This document shows, one piece after another, positions 29,873 through 38,860 of a DNA stretch of 64,000 nucleotides. The stretch is from the NCBI GenBank assembly GCA_001799565.1, contig MGTS01000025.1, positions 1 to 64,000 of the forward strand. The letters are read 5' to 3'. Source of the stretch: Elusimicrobia bacterium GWA2_51_34. GTDB lineage: Bacteria > Elusimicrobiota > Elusimicrobia > Elusimicrobiales > UBA9959. The stretch's first letter is position 1. Each line of letters begins with the position of its first letter. The position numbers and the translations under genes are program-made. Below the pieces are notes generated by a model. The model worked only from the letters and a program-made list of their open reading frames with translations, did no database searches and had not been told where the DNA came from.

Positions 29873-30532
29873 TCAGGGAATAAACCAGTAATAGTCTCCG
29901 GTGTAACCCACTTCGGCGAAAAATTTCTTCCATTCATCTACGTGCATAATTGTTCTGCCGGTGAGATTCCAATTCATCATCAGCTGCTTTTCCTCTTCGT
30001 TATGATAGGCGTCAACGGTAATAAAACTTCTTCCCCTGCTTACCCGTTCTATTTCCCGCAACGCCTGCGCGCATTCCGCTATTTCCAGATTGTGTACGGT
30101 ATTTATTGATATTACCACGTCAAAAGACTTGTCATCCAGGGGAAGGTCTTTTGCGTTTGCAAGTAAGATATGCGGTTTCATGTCTTCAAGGGCGTTTTCA
30201 ATCGCGTATTGCGAGATATCGCAGCCTTTTACTGTTATGCCCGGAACAAGCCGGGTTAAATCGTGCAGCATAAAACCCTTTGCGCAACCCACATCAAGCA
30301 CTGAACTGGATGAAGTGAGCCCAAAATGTTTTATGAAAGACGGTATAACCGGCTGCCAGAAACGGGGTTGATAAAAAAATCCCCCGTAACCTTGCCGCCT
30401 GTCTCCGTCAAAAAAATCTTTTCCGAATTTGCGCGCGATATCGCGGTCTTCTTCGGTTTTAGCGGCTCCGCGCGCCTGCACGTCGCGCTTTGTTTTCGGG
30501 TAATTGATTAAAAGGTCTATTTCCTGTCCCAT
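29873..30532 (-). CDS. Class I SAM-dependent methyltransferase
   Basis: SSSVLDVGCAKGFMLHDLTRLVPGITVKGCDISQYAI…FDVVISINTVHNLE. Confidence 0.88.
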   Translation of the reverse strand: MGQEIDLLINYPKTKRDVQARGAAKTEEDRDIARKFGKDFFDGDRRQGYGGFFYQPRFWQPVIPSFIKHFGLTSSSSVLDVGCAKGFMLHDLTRLVPGITVKGCDISQYAIENALEDMKPHILLANAKDLPLDDKSFDVVISINTVHNLEIAECAQALREIERVSRGRSFITVDAYHNEEEKQLMMNWNLTGRTIMHVDEWKKFFAEVGYTGDYYWFIP

Positions 30533-30552
30533 GAATTGTTTTCTCCTGTGGA

Positions 30553-31494
30553 TCAGCCCAGGGTTATTTTTTTCATTGTTTTTATATTGTGCCATTTATC
30601 TTCATTCTTCAAATTTCCGGTCCGGAATTGTTTAACAAGCTGTTTAATGGCGTCGTCAACATGGTATTTTTGCTTAAATCCAGTGGCAAGCAGCTTTTTA
30701 GAACAAAGCCTGTATGAACGGGGGTCGTTTGATTCGCTGACGGAAATTTCCGCCGGCGCGTATGCGACGATTTTTTTTGCTATATCCAAAATAGAAATAT
30801 TTTCAAAGCCGGCGTTATAAATGCCTCTGATTTTATCTCCCATTTTAAGAAAATGTAAATACACGTTGACCAGGTCGTTGATATGGATATTCGGTCTGAT
30901 CTGCCTTCCGCCTAAAACCGTGATTCTTCCGTTTGCCAAAGCCTGGAGAGTAAGCATATTTACCGAAAGGTCAAGCCTCATTCTGGGAGAATAACCGCAT
31001 ACCGTGGCCGGCCTGACGCATTGAATTAAAATCCTGTCCTGATAGCTTAAAAGCACTCTTTCACTCACCATTTTAGTCTTGTTGTAATCTGAAATCGGGA
31101 CCAGGGAGAGCTCTTCTGTTACTTCCGGTTCGTCCTTTACCCCGTAAACGCTGCCGGAACTGGCATAAATAAACTGCTTCACGTTGTTCTTAACAGCGTG
31201 CTCGGCCAACCGCATAGTAGCCAGGACATTTACCTCCCAACTAAGCTTGGAATCCAATTCGCTGCAGGGATCATTAGCCACATTGGCCAAATGGATCACC
31301 GCGTCGGTATTGTCCATGGGAATTTTATCGGCATTGCGCACATCTTCTTTAATGATCTTTAAATTTCCATGTTCCGGCAGGTAATTGCCGAACCACATTA
31401 TATCCACAACGGTGACATTGTGTCCCGCGTCCAGGAGCGCCTGGGTAAGCGCTGTTCCCACATAACCGCATCCGCCTGTGACCAGTATGTTCAT
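30553..31494 (-). CDS. NAD-dependent epimerase/dehydratase
   Basis: MNILVTGGCGYVGTALTQALLDAGHNVTVVDIMWFG…YASSGSVYGVKDEP. Confidence 0.9.
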   Translation of the reverse strand: MNILVTGGCGYVGTALTQALLDAGHNVTVVDIMWFGNYLPEHGNLKIIKEDVRNADKIPMDNTDAVIHLANVANDPCSELDSKLSWEVNVLATMRLAEHAVKNNVKQFIYASSGSVYGVKDEPEVTEELSLVPISDYNKTKMVSERVLLSYQDRILIQCVRPATVCGYSPRMRLDLSVNMLTLQALANGRITVLGGRQIRPNIHINDLVNVYLHFLKMGDKIRGIYNAGFENISILDIAKKIVAYAPAEISVSESNDPRSYRLCSKKLLATGFKQKYHVDDAIKQLVKQFRTGNLKNEDKWHNIKTMKKITLG

Positions 31495-31530
31495 TTTTCG
31501 CTTTCCCTGTTCACGGGATCAAAAGGAATG

Positions 31531-33135
31531 CTAAAAAGTAAGCAGACTCATCCCGCCTTTAATAAATTTTTCTTTTTTTATAGATTCGGAATTTCCGATG
31601 ATGCGAACGGCTTGGGCTCCCGCGAGCTGCCCCATGAATACGGCCAGATCTACAGGCAAATCTTTCGCCGCCGCCAAAGAGGCCACCGAACAAAAAGCGT
31701 CGCCCGCCCCTACAGTATCAATAATGGATTTCTCAAAAGGCACGCAGTTGCATTCAGGTTCCCCGGTTTTTATGCCTAGTGTGTTGGTGGCGCCGCGGGT
31801 TAACCAGCCATAGCGGGCGCCGAGTTTGCCTTGCAAATTCCTCAAAGCCCGGGCAAAATCAATATTCCTGAGGCCGCAGGCAAGAGTTGTTTCCATTGCG
31901 TCCAAAGAAAATGAATCCGCACGGTAATACTGCCTGTCAATTATATTAAAACCGTGGTTATAGCTGTTAGTCTGGCAGTTAAGAAAAAGAAAAGGCGCCT
32001 TTTTTTGCACAAGTTTCCTGACTTTTTCCTGCATAAGACCATGCCCGAAATCCATCACCATAACTAAATCATAATCCCTTATGCAGCCGTCAATACGGCT
32101 GCAAATCTGAGACTGGAGCTTCTCACTGGGGCATTGCTCGTCTATTACGTCTAAAGCAAAGAGTTTGGATAATTCCTTGCCTTCACTAAGCGGCTCTACA
32201 AAACGCTGCTTTATTATGGTGGTGAAATCCGGGCAGCGTATTATTTCATCAGAGCCGGGTTTGATATATTTAACCAAAGCCGGCTCAACCCAGGGTTCCG
32301 TGCCGGCTATGCTAAGCAGCCTGACATTCGGAGTGAATTGTTTTACGTGGCGGAAAACCGCCAGCGCCCCTCCGGCCTGGGTATCTTCGGATAAAAACCT
32401 GGTTGAAATAATGCGGTTCTTGGAAGTAAGGCCCTGCACTTTTACCGTGGAATAACGGTCAAAAATAATATCGCCGATGATCAGGACTTTTAAATCCTTA
32501 AAGCTTTCCACTATATCGCGGAATTGCCCGGGAGTGAAACGTTCTGCCAATTTTCCGCAGAATTCTTTCATCTCCGGCGGATAGACGTCAAAATGTTTAT
32601 TAAGCAGTTTTGTGGAGCTGAAAACAACCGAACCCACATAGCAAACCCTGCCTCCCAGGCGCTTAACGATTCTGATATCATCACGGATATTGCCGGTTAC
32701 ATCCGCCTTGGGGTTCTTGTATTCCCTGCCTTTGCAGTATATATGGGGCCGTACACATTCAATTGCTTCGGTTGCCGCCAGAAAAGGCACTACCGTCACA
32801 TAATCAATGCATTCCAAGGAGGTCAGATATTTAACTCTCAACTCATCGTTAAAATACGGCCGGCCGGGGCCTTTGTTAACATAGTCCTCTCCTGTAATGG
32901 TAACCACCAGGATATCGCCCAGGGCCTTGGCCTCTTCAAAATGGAGAATGTGTCCGGGATGAAGAAGGTCAAAAGTCCCATGACACTGCACAATCTTCTT
33001 TCCTTCTTTCTTAAGACGGGCAAAAACCTGAGGGGCGTCCGAAAATGGGACTATTTTACGCGACGCAGACATCTTTGCCCCCTTTTTTAAATTATCGCTT
33101 TTCTTTTTCATGTCTTTATGGGCGCAGAAAGTCAT
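31531..33135 (-). CDS. Bifunctional: N-terminal adenylyl/cytidylyltransferase + C-terminal PfkB-family sugar kinase (HldE-like activities, reversed domain order)
   Basis: N: KIVQCHGTFDLLHPGHILHFEEAKALGDILVVTITGEDYVNKGPGRPYFNDELR; C: LKVLIIGDIIFDRYSTV…SIIDTVGAGDAFCSVASLAA. Confidence 0.9.
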   Translation of the reverse strand: MTFCAHKDMKKKSDNLKKGAKMSASRKIVPFSDAPQVFARLKKEGKKIVQCHGTFDLLHPGHILHFEEAKALGDILVVTITGEDYVNKGPGRPYFNDELRVKYLTSLECIDYVTVVPFLAATEAIECVRPHIYCKGREYKNPKADVTGNIRDDIRIVKRLGGRVCYVGSVVFSSTKLLNKHFDVYPPEMKEFCGKLAERFTPGQFRDIVESFKDLKVLIIGDIIFDRYSTVKVQGLTSKNRIISTRFLSEDTQAGGALAVFRHVKQFTPNVRLLSIAGTEPWVEPALVKYIKPGSDEIIRCPDFTTIIKQRFVEPLSEGKELSKLFALDVIDEQCPSEKLQSQICSRIDGCIRDYDLVMVMDFGHGLMQEKVRKLVQKKAPFLFLNCQTNSYNHGFNIIDRQYYRADSFSLDAMETTLACGLRNIDFARALRNLQGKLGARYGWLTRGATNTLGIKTGEPECNCVPFEKSIIDTVGAGDAFCSVASLAAAKDLPVDLAVFMGQLAGAQAVRIIGNSESIKKEKFIKGGMSLLTF

Positions 33136-34130
33136 TCTTTATGGATATATTCAAACTGCTGTTTCTTTAGTTCGGTAAAATTATCGGATATCCAGTTAAT
33201 GGTCTCGCGTATACCTTGCTCTAAAGCGATACAGTCCTTCCAGCCCAATTCATTGCGCAGCTTCCTGTCATCTAATAAATATGCCGGGTCCTTTCCGGGG
33301 CGCTCAGCAACAATCTCAACGCATTCTTCAAAGTTTCCATTCATCATCTTACAAATTATGCCCACTAATTGCCTTATTGAAATATGTGAATCCGTGGAGA
33401 TATGATAAGTTTCACCCGCGGGTGCGGCCTGGGCGATCTTTAAAGTGGCGGACGCCATATCGCGGACATGGATAAACGAACGTAACGAGCGCCCTCCTCC
33501 GTGCAATTGTATTTTTCTGCCAAGCTTGATAAAAAGGATCGTGCGCGGAATAATCCTGTAGAGCTGCTGCCCCGGGCCATAGACATTGGCTGCGCGCGTA
33601 AAGACCACCGGAAATTTATAATGACTAAAGAAGGTCCGCAGGTGCAAATCGCAGGCCGCTCTTGAGGCGGCATATGGCGTGCTTGGATTAAACGGCGTTG
33701 ATTCGGTTACTTTTCCGGCGCAGTTGCCGTATACTTCCGGAGTTGAAACATGAATATATTTTTTCAGGAAACCAAAATGTCTGATTTTATCATGCAGTTT
33801 TACATTTCCCGTAACGTTGGTCTGATACCAGTGTTCCGGATGCTCCCAGCTTTGCGCCACCATGCTTTGCGCCGCAAAATTAAAAATATAGGCCGGCTGA
33901 AAGCCGCGGATACTGTCGGCAATTCTATCCACATCGCGGTTTATATCCAGCTGTTCAAATCTGAATGGACCTGGTTTAATCGCGAGATCCCATTTGTAGG
34001 GAAGAAATACATCATGCGGTTCTTTAGAGCGGCTTATCGCCAGAATTTCAAACCCCTGAGCAAGGCAATATGCCGCAAAACTTGACCCGGAAAAAGAATT
34101 GCTTCCTATTACAACTATTTTTTCTCTCAT
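33132..34130 (-). CDS. NAD-dependent epimerase/dehydratase (GDP-mannose 4,6-dehydratase-like)
   Basis: KIVVIGSNSFSGSSFAAYCLAQG…FNFAAQSMVAQSWEHPEHWYQTNVTGNVKLHD…STPYAASRAACDLHL. Confidence 0.88.
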   Translation of the reverse strand: MREKIVVIGSNSFSGSSFAAYCLAQGFEILAISRSKEPHDVFLPYKWDLAIKPGPFRFEQLDINRDVDRIADSIRGFQPAYIFNFAAQSMVAQSWEHPEHWYQTNVTGNVKLHDKIRHFGFLKKYIHVSTPEVYGNCAGKVTESTPFNPSTPYAASRAACDLHLRTFFSHYKFPVVFTRAANVYGPGQQLYRIIPRTILFIKLGRKIQLHGGGRSLRSFIHVRDMASATLKIAQAAPAGETYHISTDSHISIRQLVGIICKMMNGNFEECVEIVAERPGKDPAYLLDDRKLRNELGWKDCIALEQGIRETINWISDNFTELKKQQFEYIHKE

Positions 34131-34699
34131 CTTTTCTCTTCCGCCCCGGCTTTAAACTGCTGCATAAGCATATGCCCGGTTATAAGCTGCAAGTCTTCCG
34201 CTATCTGCATATCGTTTACCGGAAAATGAATGGAGACATCCGCTAAGCTTAAACATTTGCCGCCGTTAAAGCCCAGTATGGCGTAAGATTTTATACCCAT
34301 CCGTTTAGCGGCATTAATGGCATTTAAAATATTGGGGGAATTTCCGCTCCCGGACAAGGCAATAAGAATGTCTCCTTTCGCGCCCAAGGTTTCCAGTTGA
34401 AAAGAAAAAATATTCTCGTAACCGATGTCATTTCCAAGGCAGGTCAACACCGCCTGGTTTGACGGCAAAGCGGTAACCCTAAGCCCTTTCATGTCTTTCT
34501 TGGCGGGCGGATATAAGAAATCATTCGCGATATGCATGGCATTCGCCGCGCTTCCTCCATTGCCGCATAAAAATATATGTCTGCCCTCTTTCCAAGCCGA
34601 AAAAATATCGCCCGCTAATTTATGAACCGGCGACCAATCAAAAGGCTGTAAGCAATTGAGTAAACGGAGCTGATACTCTTTTATAATATTTTCCGACAT
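34127..34699 (-). CDS. SIS-domain sugar isomerase (GmhA-like)
   Basis: HIFLCGNGGSAANAMHIANDFLYPPAKKDMKGLRVTALPSNQAVLTCLGNDIGYENIFSFQLETLGAKGDILIALSGSGNSPNIL. Confidence 0.85.
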   Translation of the reverse strand: MSENIIKEYQLRLLNCLQPFDWSPVHKLAGDIFSAWKEGRHIFLCGNGGSAANAMHIANDFLYPPAKKDMKGLRVTALPSNQAVLTCLGNDIGYENIFSFQLETLGAKGDILIALSGSGNSPNILNAINAAKRMGIKSYAILGFNGGKCLSLADVSIHFPVNDMQIAEDLQLITGHMLMQQFKAGAEEKR

Positions 34700-34729
34700 G
34701 TAATTCCTCCGGCATCCGTCAGGGCGTCT

Positions 34730-36211
34730 CTATTTTTCCGGAGAAGACATTATATTCTTCACCAGGCTGTTTACTCCAAGGTTGCGTCTTGTGTTTACGC
34801 GCCAATCTTCCAACTCCTCCGCTGTTATGCCGTTTATTCTGGCAACAGCCTTTTTCCGTTTATCGGACGAGAAATTTATTCTGTCCCATTCATATGAGCG
34901 CAGGACTTCAAGTTCAAAAGGCGTGAACTCTTCCGTGGTTATAAGACCCTTGCCGTAGCCTGAATACCGGGAGATATTCTCAATATAATCGCTTGGCAGC
35001 AGTTTCTCACGCAGGCAGATATCCATAAGCTCGGTTTTAGGAAGCGGCGTAGCTATGTGGAAATTCACCATATCCGCTTCCAGCTTTTCAGCGAATGCAA
35101 ATGTCTCACGTATCTCTTCCCATGTCTCGCCAGGGAATCCTACGACAAAATTGGCGATAATATCAAAGCCTATGGATTTGGCAAGCTTAAGTATCGGGGG
35201 AATATTCTCCAGTTTTATGGGCTTTTTTATAATATCTCTAAGCACGCGCCGGCTGCCTGATTCTATTGAAACAACTATAAAATTACATCCGCTTTTGTGC
35301 ATAAGCTTCAAGATCTTTTCATCAAGCAGCCAGGCGGTGACATTAACGCATTTCCAGGTCAGATCCCTGTGGTTTTCCAGGATACCGTTCATTATCTTTA
35401 TTGCGCGGTTTCTGTCCGCCAGGAAATGGTCATCCAGGAAAATCACCTCTCTGATCCCCTGCTTATATAAATAGTCGATTTCATTAAGCACGTTTTCCGC
35501 GCTTCTAAACCGCACTTTCTCTCCGCTTATAGTCCTGCCGGCGCAGAATATGCACCTGTAGGGGCAGCCCCTGGAAGTGATGGTGACGGCTGACGGATAA
35601 TTTCGCGCCAATAACCCCGGAGCGTACTTGAATTTAATATTTCCGTAGTCGCACAGGGTAAGCCCGGCAATAGACGAATAATCCGGAAAAGGGACTTTAT
35701 CCAGATCGCTGACAAATTCCATTTTGTTAATAACCGGCGTGGAGCCTTGCCAATAAGCCAATCCGCTGATACCGGAAAGATCTTTCGCTCCTTTGCGCAA
35801 TTCTTCTATCAAGCGGGGAAAAGCGAGCTCCCCTTCGCCTATAATCCAATAATCCACATTCCTGTCTTTCATGGCTTCTTCGGTCATAACAGTGGGAAGA
35901 ACCCCGCCCAGAACAATCACTGTTCCCGGAAGATGTTTGCGGATAAGAGCTATTGTATGGCGGGTAACGTTAAAATACTCCGTTGAAATTGAGCTTACCC
36001 CGATTAAATCAGGATTGACCGTCTTTAAAAACTTTATGGTTTCTTCCTCGGATAAATTCTTAAAATTCGGGTCAAACACTATAGCTTCCGCCTGGCTTTT
36101 AATTACGGCTTTTAGCAGGCATAATGTATAGGGCGGAAACTGCCACGTCCTTTTGGAAAGCCAGGCATAATTCGGCTGAGTTAACAGTATTTTCTTTATC
36201 TCTTTAATCAT
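34730..36211 (-). CDS. B12-binding domain radical SAM protein
   Basis: VILGGVLPTVMTEEAMKDRNVDYWIIGEGE…TITSRGCPYRCIFCAGR (CxxxCxxC); start reassigned to MIKEIKKILLTQPNY. Confidence 0.92.
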   Translation of the reverse strand: MIKEIKKILLTQPNYAWLSKRTWQFPPYTLCLLKAVIKSQAEAIVFDPNFKNLSEEETIKFLKTVNPDLIGVSSISTEYFNVTRHTIALIRKHLPGTVIVLGGVLPTVMTEEAMKDRNVDYWIIGEGELAFPRLIEELRKGAKDLSGISGLAYWQGSTPVINKMEFVSDLDKVPFPDYSSIAGLTLCDYGNIKFKYAPGLLARNYPSAVTITSRGCPYRCIFCAGRTISGEKVRFRSAENVLNEIDYLYKQGIREVIFLDDHFLADRNRAIKIMNGILENHRDLTWKCVNVTAWLLDEKILKLMHKSGCNFIVVSIESGSRRVLRDIIKKPIKLENIPPILKLAKSIGFDIIANFVVGFPGETWEEIRETFAFAEKLEADMVNFHIATPLPKTELMDICLREKLLPSDYIENISRYSGYGKGLITTEEFTPFELEVLRSYEWDRINFSSDKRKKAVARINGITAEELEDWRVNTRRNLGVNSLVKNIMSSPEK

Positions 36212-36315
36212 TGCTGTAACAAGACTCCGCCTTCCTGGATGTAAAGAAGAAAATAGCTTTGGAACAGGCATCCCGGCGCGTTGATATTTACTATAATTTA
36301 AATTATATAAAAATT

Positions 36316-37998
36316 ATGAGATTCAAACGGGCACTGCCTTTGATTTTTTTAGTCATCGCCGCTTTGGCGCTGCGTGTAGCCGGAATAAAGCTGGGCTTAC
36401 CCTCCGAAACCGGCGGGCTTGCGACACTCCACGGTGACGAATCCATGACTTTTCACTCCCTTGGAAATATGAATCCGTCAAAACTGGATTTTTATCCGGG
36501 CGATACTATCAGCTGGGGGACCTTTCATGTATACTCTATCGGGGCTTTGATAAAAACGCTTGATCTTGCCGGAGTTATAGAACTTGGGGACCGTCAAAAG
36601 CTGCAAGACAATCTTGGCGAGGTTGACAAGATGTATTTGGCCGCCCGCGCGTTTTCTGCGTTATTCGGCGTGTTATCCATTGTGGCGCTGTATTTTATCG
36701 GGTGTCTGTTTTTAAGCGAGAGGGCTGCCCTGTTCTCCGCCATACTTATGGCGTTCTCGCTGGCGCCGGTGATGATTTCTTATCTTGTTAAGCCGGACAC
36801 TACAATGCTTTTTTGGGGGTTGATATCGGTTTACTTTTCTTTTAAACTTCTGCGCGAGCCCTCAACCGCCAATTATTTTCTGGCCGGCTCTTTCCTTGGG
36901 CTTGCTTTTATCACAAAGCTCAGTGCGGCATTGCTCGGTTTTTTCCCTTTCGCGGCGCATTTTTATCACGTATACGCGGCGCGCAACCCATTTTTCGGGT
37001 TTAAGAAGTTTTCTATTTTAACGGTTTCCGGCCTGGCGGTTTACCTTATCCTTAACCCTTACCTTATTTTGAGATTCTCGGATGAACTTAAATGGATGTC
37101 AATAGTATTTTCCTGCGGCAGTGTAGGCGCTAACTCCGGCGGCAGTCTTCTGGAGGTATACGCCGCTTATTTTTTATCGGTCCTTCCTGCGGCGTTCGGC
37201 TGGGCCCTGGTGCCGTTCGCTCTGGCGGCCGTGGCGCGCTGGTTTCGGGGCCCCTCTTATGAAAAAAAAATCAGCGCCGTTTACTGCGCGCTGTTTATAG
37301 CATGGTCGGGCGCCACGCCGTTCACCAATGTGCATTACGCGCTGCTCGTTGCCCCTTTTCTTTTTCTCGCCGCAGGGGATCTTGCCCATCGCCTGTTTAA
37401 CAAGCGCTGGGGAAAGCTCCTTGTTATCGCCGTATTCGCGCAAGTTCTGTTGTACACGCTGTATATCAAACGCAATTATGTTTCCAGTTATACCACAAAA
37501 GAGGCGGATACGTGGATAAGGGAAAATGTGCCGGAAGGTTCTACCATCGCTATATCCAGGAACGATTTCTGGATGCCGCGCGTAATAAGGCGGCGCTCCG
37601 GCTCATTTAAACTTCTGGAAGGAGGGGCTCCCCAGGGTATGCTGCCGCAAGCTATTGTGGAACTCGGCAACATATACTCCAAAGCGGATTACGTGATAAT
37701 CTCAGAATATGAGTACGCCGGCTTACAGTCGGCGCCGAAAGAATTCCCGGCCGAAAATGCCGCGCTTGAGAAAATATTTTCCGGAACCAAAGAGGTGAAG
37801 AGGTTTGAGCACAGGCTGCCTCTTTATATCTTACCCTTTCAATCTAAATCCCACGGGTATCAGCCCGCCGCGGGACTGCAGGTAAATTTCATGAACCCCG
37901 GTATGCTTGTGTTGAAGGTAATCCCACCACCCGGACAGGCGGCTAAAGCCGCCTCGTCCGCAGGAGGGCGTCCGGGTGGTGGGATAATTAAGAAATGA
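36316..37998 (+). CDS. GT39-family membrane glycosyltransferase
   Basis: Multi-TM; MRFKRALPLIFLVIAALALRVAGIKLGLPSETGGLATLHGDESMT; start atg 36316. Confidence 0.8.
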   Translation: MRFKRALPLIFLVIAALALRVAGIKLGLPSETGGLATLHGDESMTFHSLGNMNPSKLDFYPGDTISWGTFHVYSIGALIKTLDLAGVIELGDRQKLQDNLGEVDKMYLAARAFSALFGVLSIVALYFIGCLFLSERAALFSAILMAFSLAPVMISYLVKPDTTMLFWGLISVYFSFKLLREPSTANYFLAGSFLGLAFITKLSAALLGFFPFAAHFYHVYAARNPFFGFKKFSILTVSGLAVYLILNPYLILRFSDELKWMSIVFSCGSVGANSGGSLLEVYAAYFLSVLPAAFGWALVPFALAAVARWFRGPSYEKKISAVYCALFIAWSGATPFTNVHYALLVAPFLFLAAGDLAHRLFNKRWGKLLVIAVFAQVLLYTLYIKRNYVSSYTTKEADTWIRENVPEGSTIAISRNDFWMPRVIRRRSGSFKLLEGGAPQGMLPQAIVELGNIYSKADYVIISEYEYAGLQSAPKEFPAENAALEKIFSGTKEVKRFEHRLPLYILPFQSKSHGYQPAAGLQVNFMNPGMLVLKVIPPPGQAAKAASSAGGRPGGGIIKK

Positions 37999-38717
37999 AA
38001 ATTTCAATTGTGGTCCCAAGCTATAACGAGCTTAAAACCCTGCCGCAGGTTTTAAAGCGGCTGGCCGTTTTGGACCTTGAAAAGGAAGTTATAGTAGTGG
38101 ACGACGGTTCCACTGACGGCACGCGCGCGTGGTTGGAAAAGGCTATCGCGGCGGGGGAATTCCCCTTTGAGCTGAAGCTTCTAAAGCATGAGCGCAATAC
38201 CGGCAAGGGCGGGGCTTTAATAACCGGTTTTAAGGCAGTTTCCGGCGGCGTGATAATAGTGCAGGACGCCGATATGGAATATGATCCGGACGATATTCCT
38301 GAAATAGTGCGTCCTATATCGGAGGGCCGCGCCGACGTGGTTTACGGCTCTCGGCTGCTTTTAAATCAATCTAAAATTTTTAATGTTTTCTATCTTTGGG
38401 GTAACCAATTTTTAACATTCCTTGTAAATCTGCTCTTCGGTTCGCGTATAACCGATTCACACACGTGTTATAAGGCCTTCAGCGCGCCTTTTTTAAAAAC
38501 TTTGAATCTATCTTCAAGCGGATTTACAATAGACGCGGAAATTTCCTGCAAAATCGCTTTCAAAAAAGCCCGTTTTGAGGAAGTTCCCATCGTTTATAGC
38601 CCCCGCTCCAGGGAGGAGGGCAAGAAGATAAATTGTAAAGACGCGTTCAAGTGTGTTTTGAAAATTTTCTGGCTGCGTCTTACACTAAGGCAAATCGCCG
38701 CAGGCGATTTGCGCTAG
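37995..38717 (+). CDS. Family 2 glycosyltransferase (polyprenyl-phosphate hexose synthase-like)
   Basis: MKISIVVPSYNELKTLPQVLKRL…VIVVDDGSTDGTRAWLEKA…IVQDADMEYDPDDIPEIV. Confidence 0.92.
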   Translation: MKISIVVPSYNELKTLPQVLKRLAVLDLEKEVIVVDDGSTDGTRAWLEKAIAAGEFPFELKLLKHERNTGKGGALITGFKAVSGGVIIVQDADMEYDPDDIPEIVRPISEGRADVVYGSRLLLNQSKIFNVFYLWGNQFLTFLVNLLFGSRITDSHTCYKAFSAPFLKTLNLSSSGFTIDAEISCKIAFKKARFEEVPIVYSPRSREEGKKINCKDAFKCVLKIFWLRLTLRQIAAGDLR

Positions 38718-38820
38718 TAGGCTGGTAAGCTGGTATGCCTAAAACCTGTTAGTAAGCGGGCAGGCTAGCGCCTTTATGAGGAACTGCTAAAAAGCATACA
38801 AGCCTACTAGCTTACTAGCG
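38711..38820. repeat. Inverted repeat, GTAGGCTGGTA words, overlapping the GT2 stop codon (element F)
   Basis: gcgctagtaggctggtaagctggtatgc … gcatacaagcctactagcttactagcg. Confidence 0.9.
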
Positions 38821-38860
38821 AACCACACTCGCCCGCCAGAGCCGACACAGGAGGAATACA

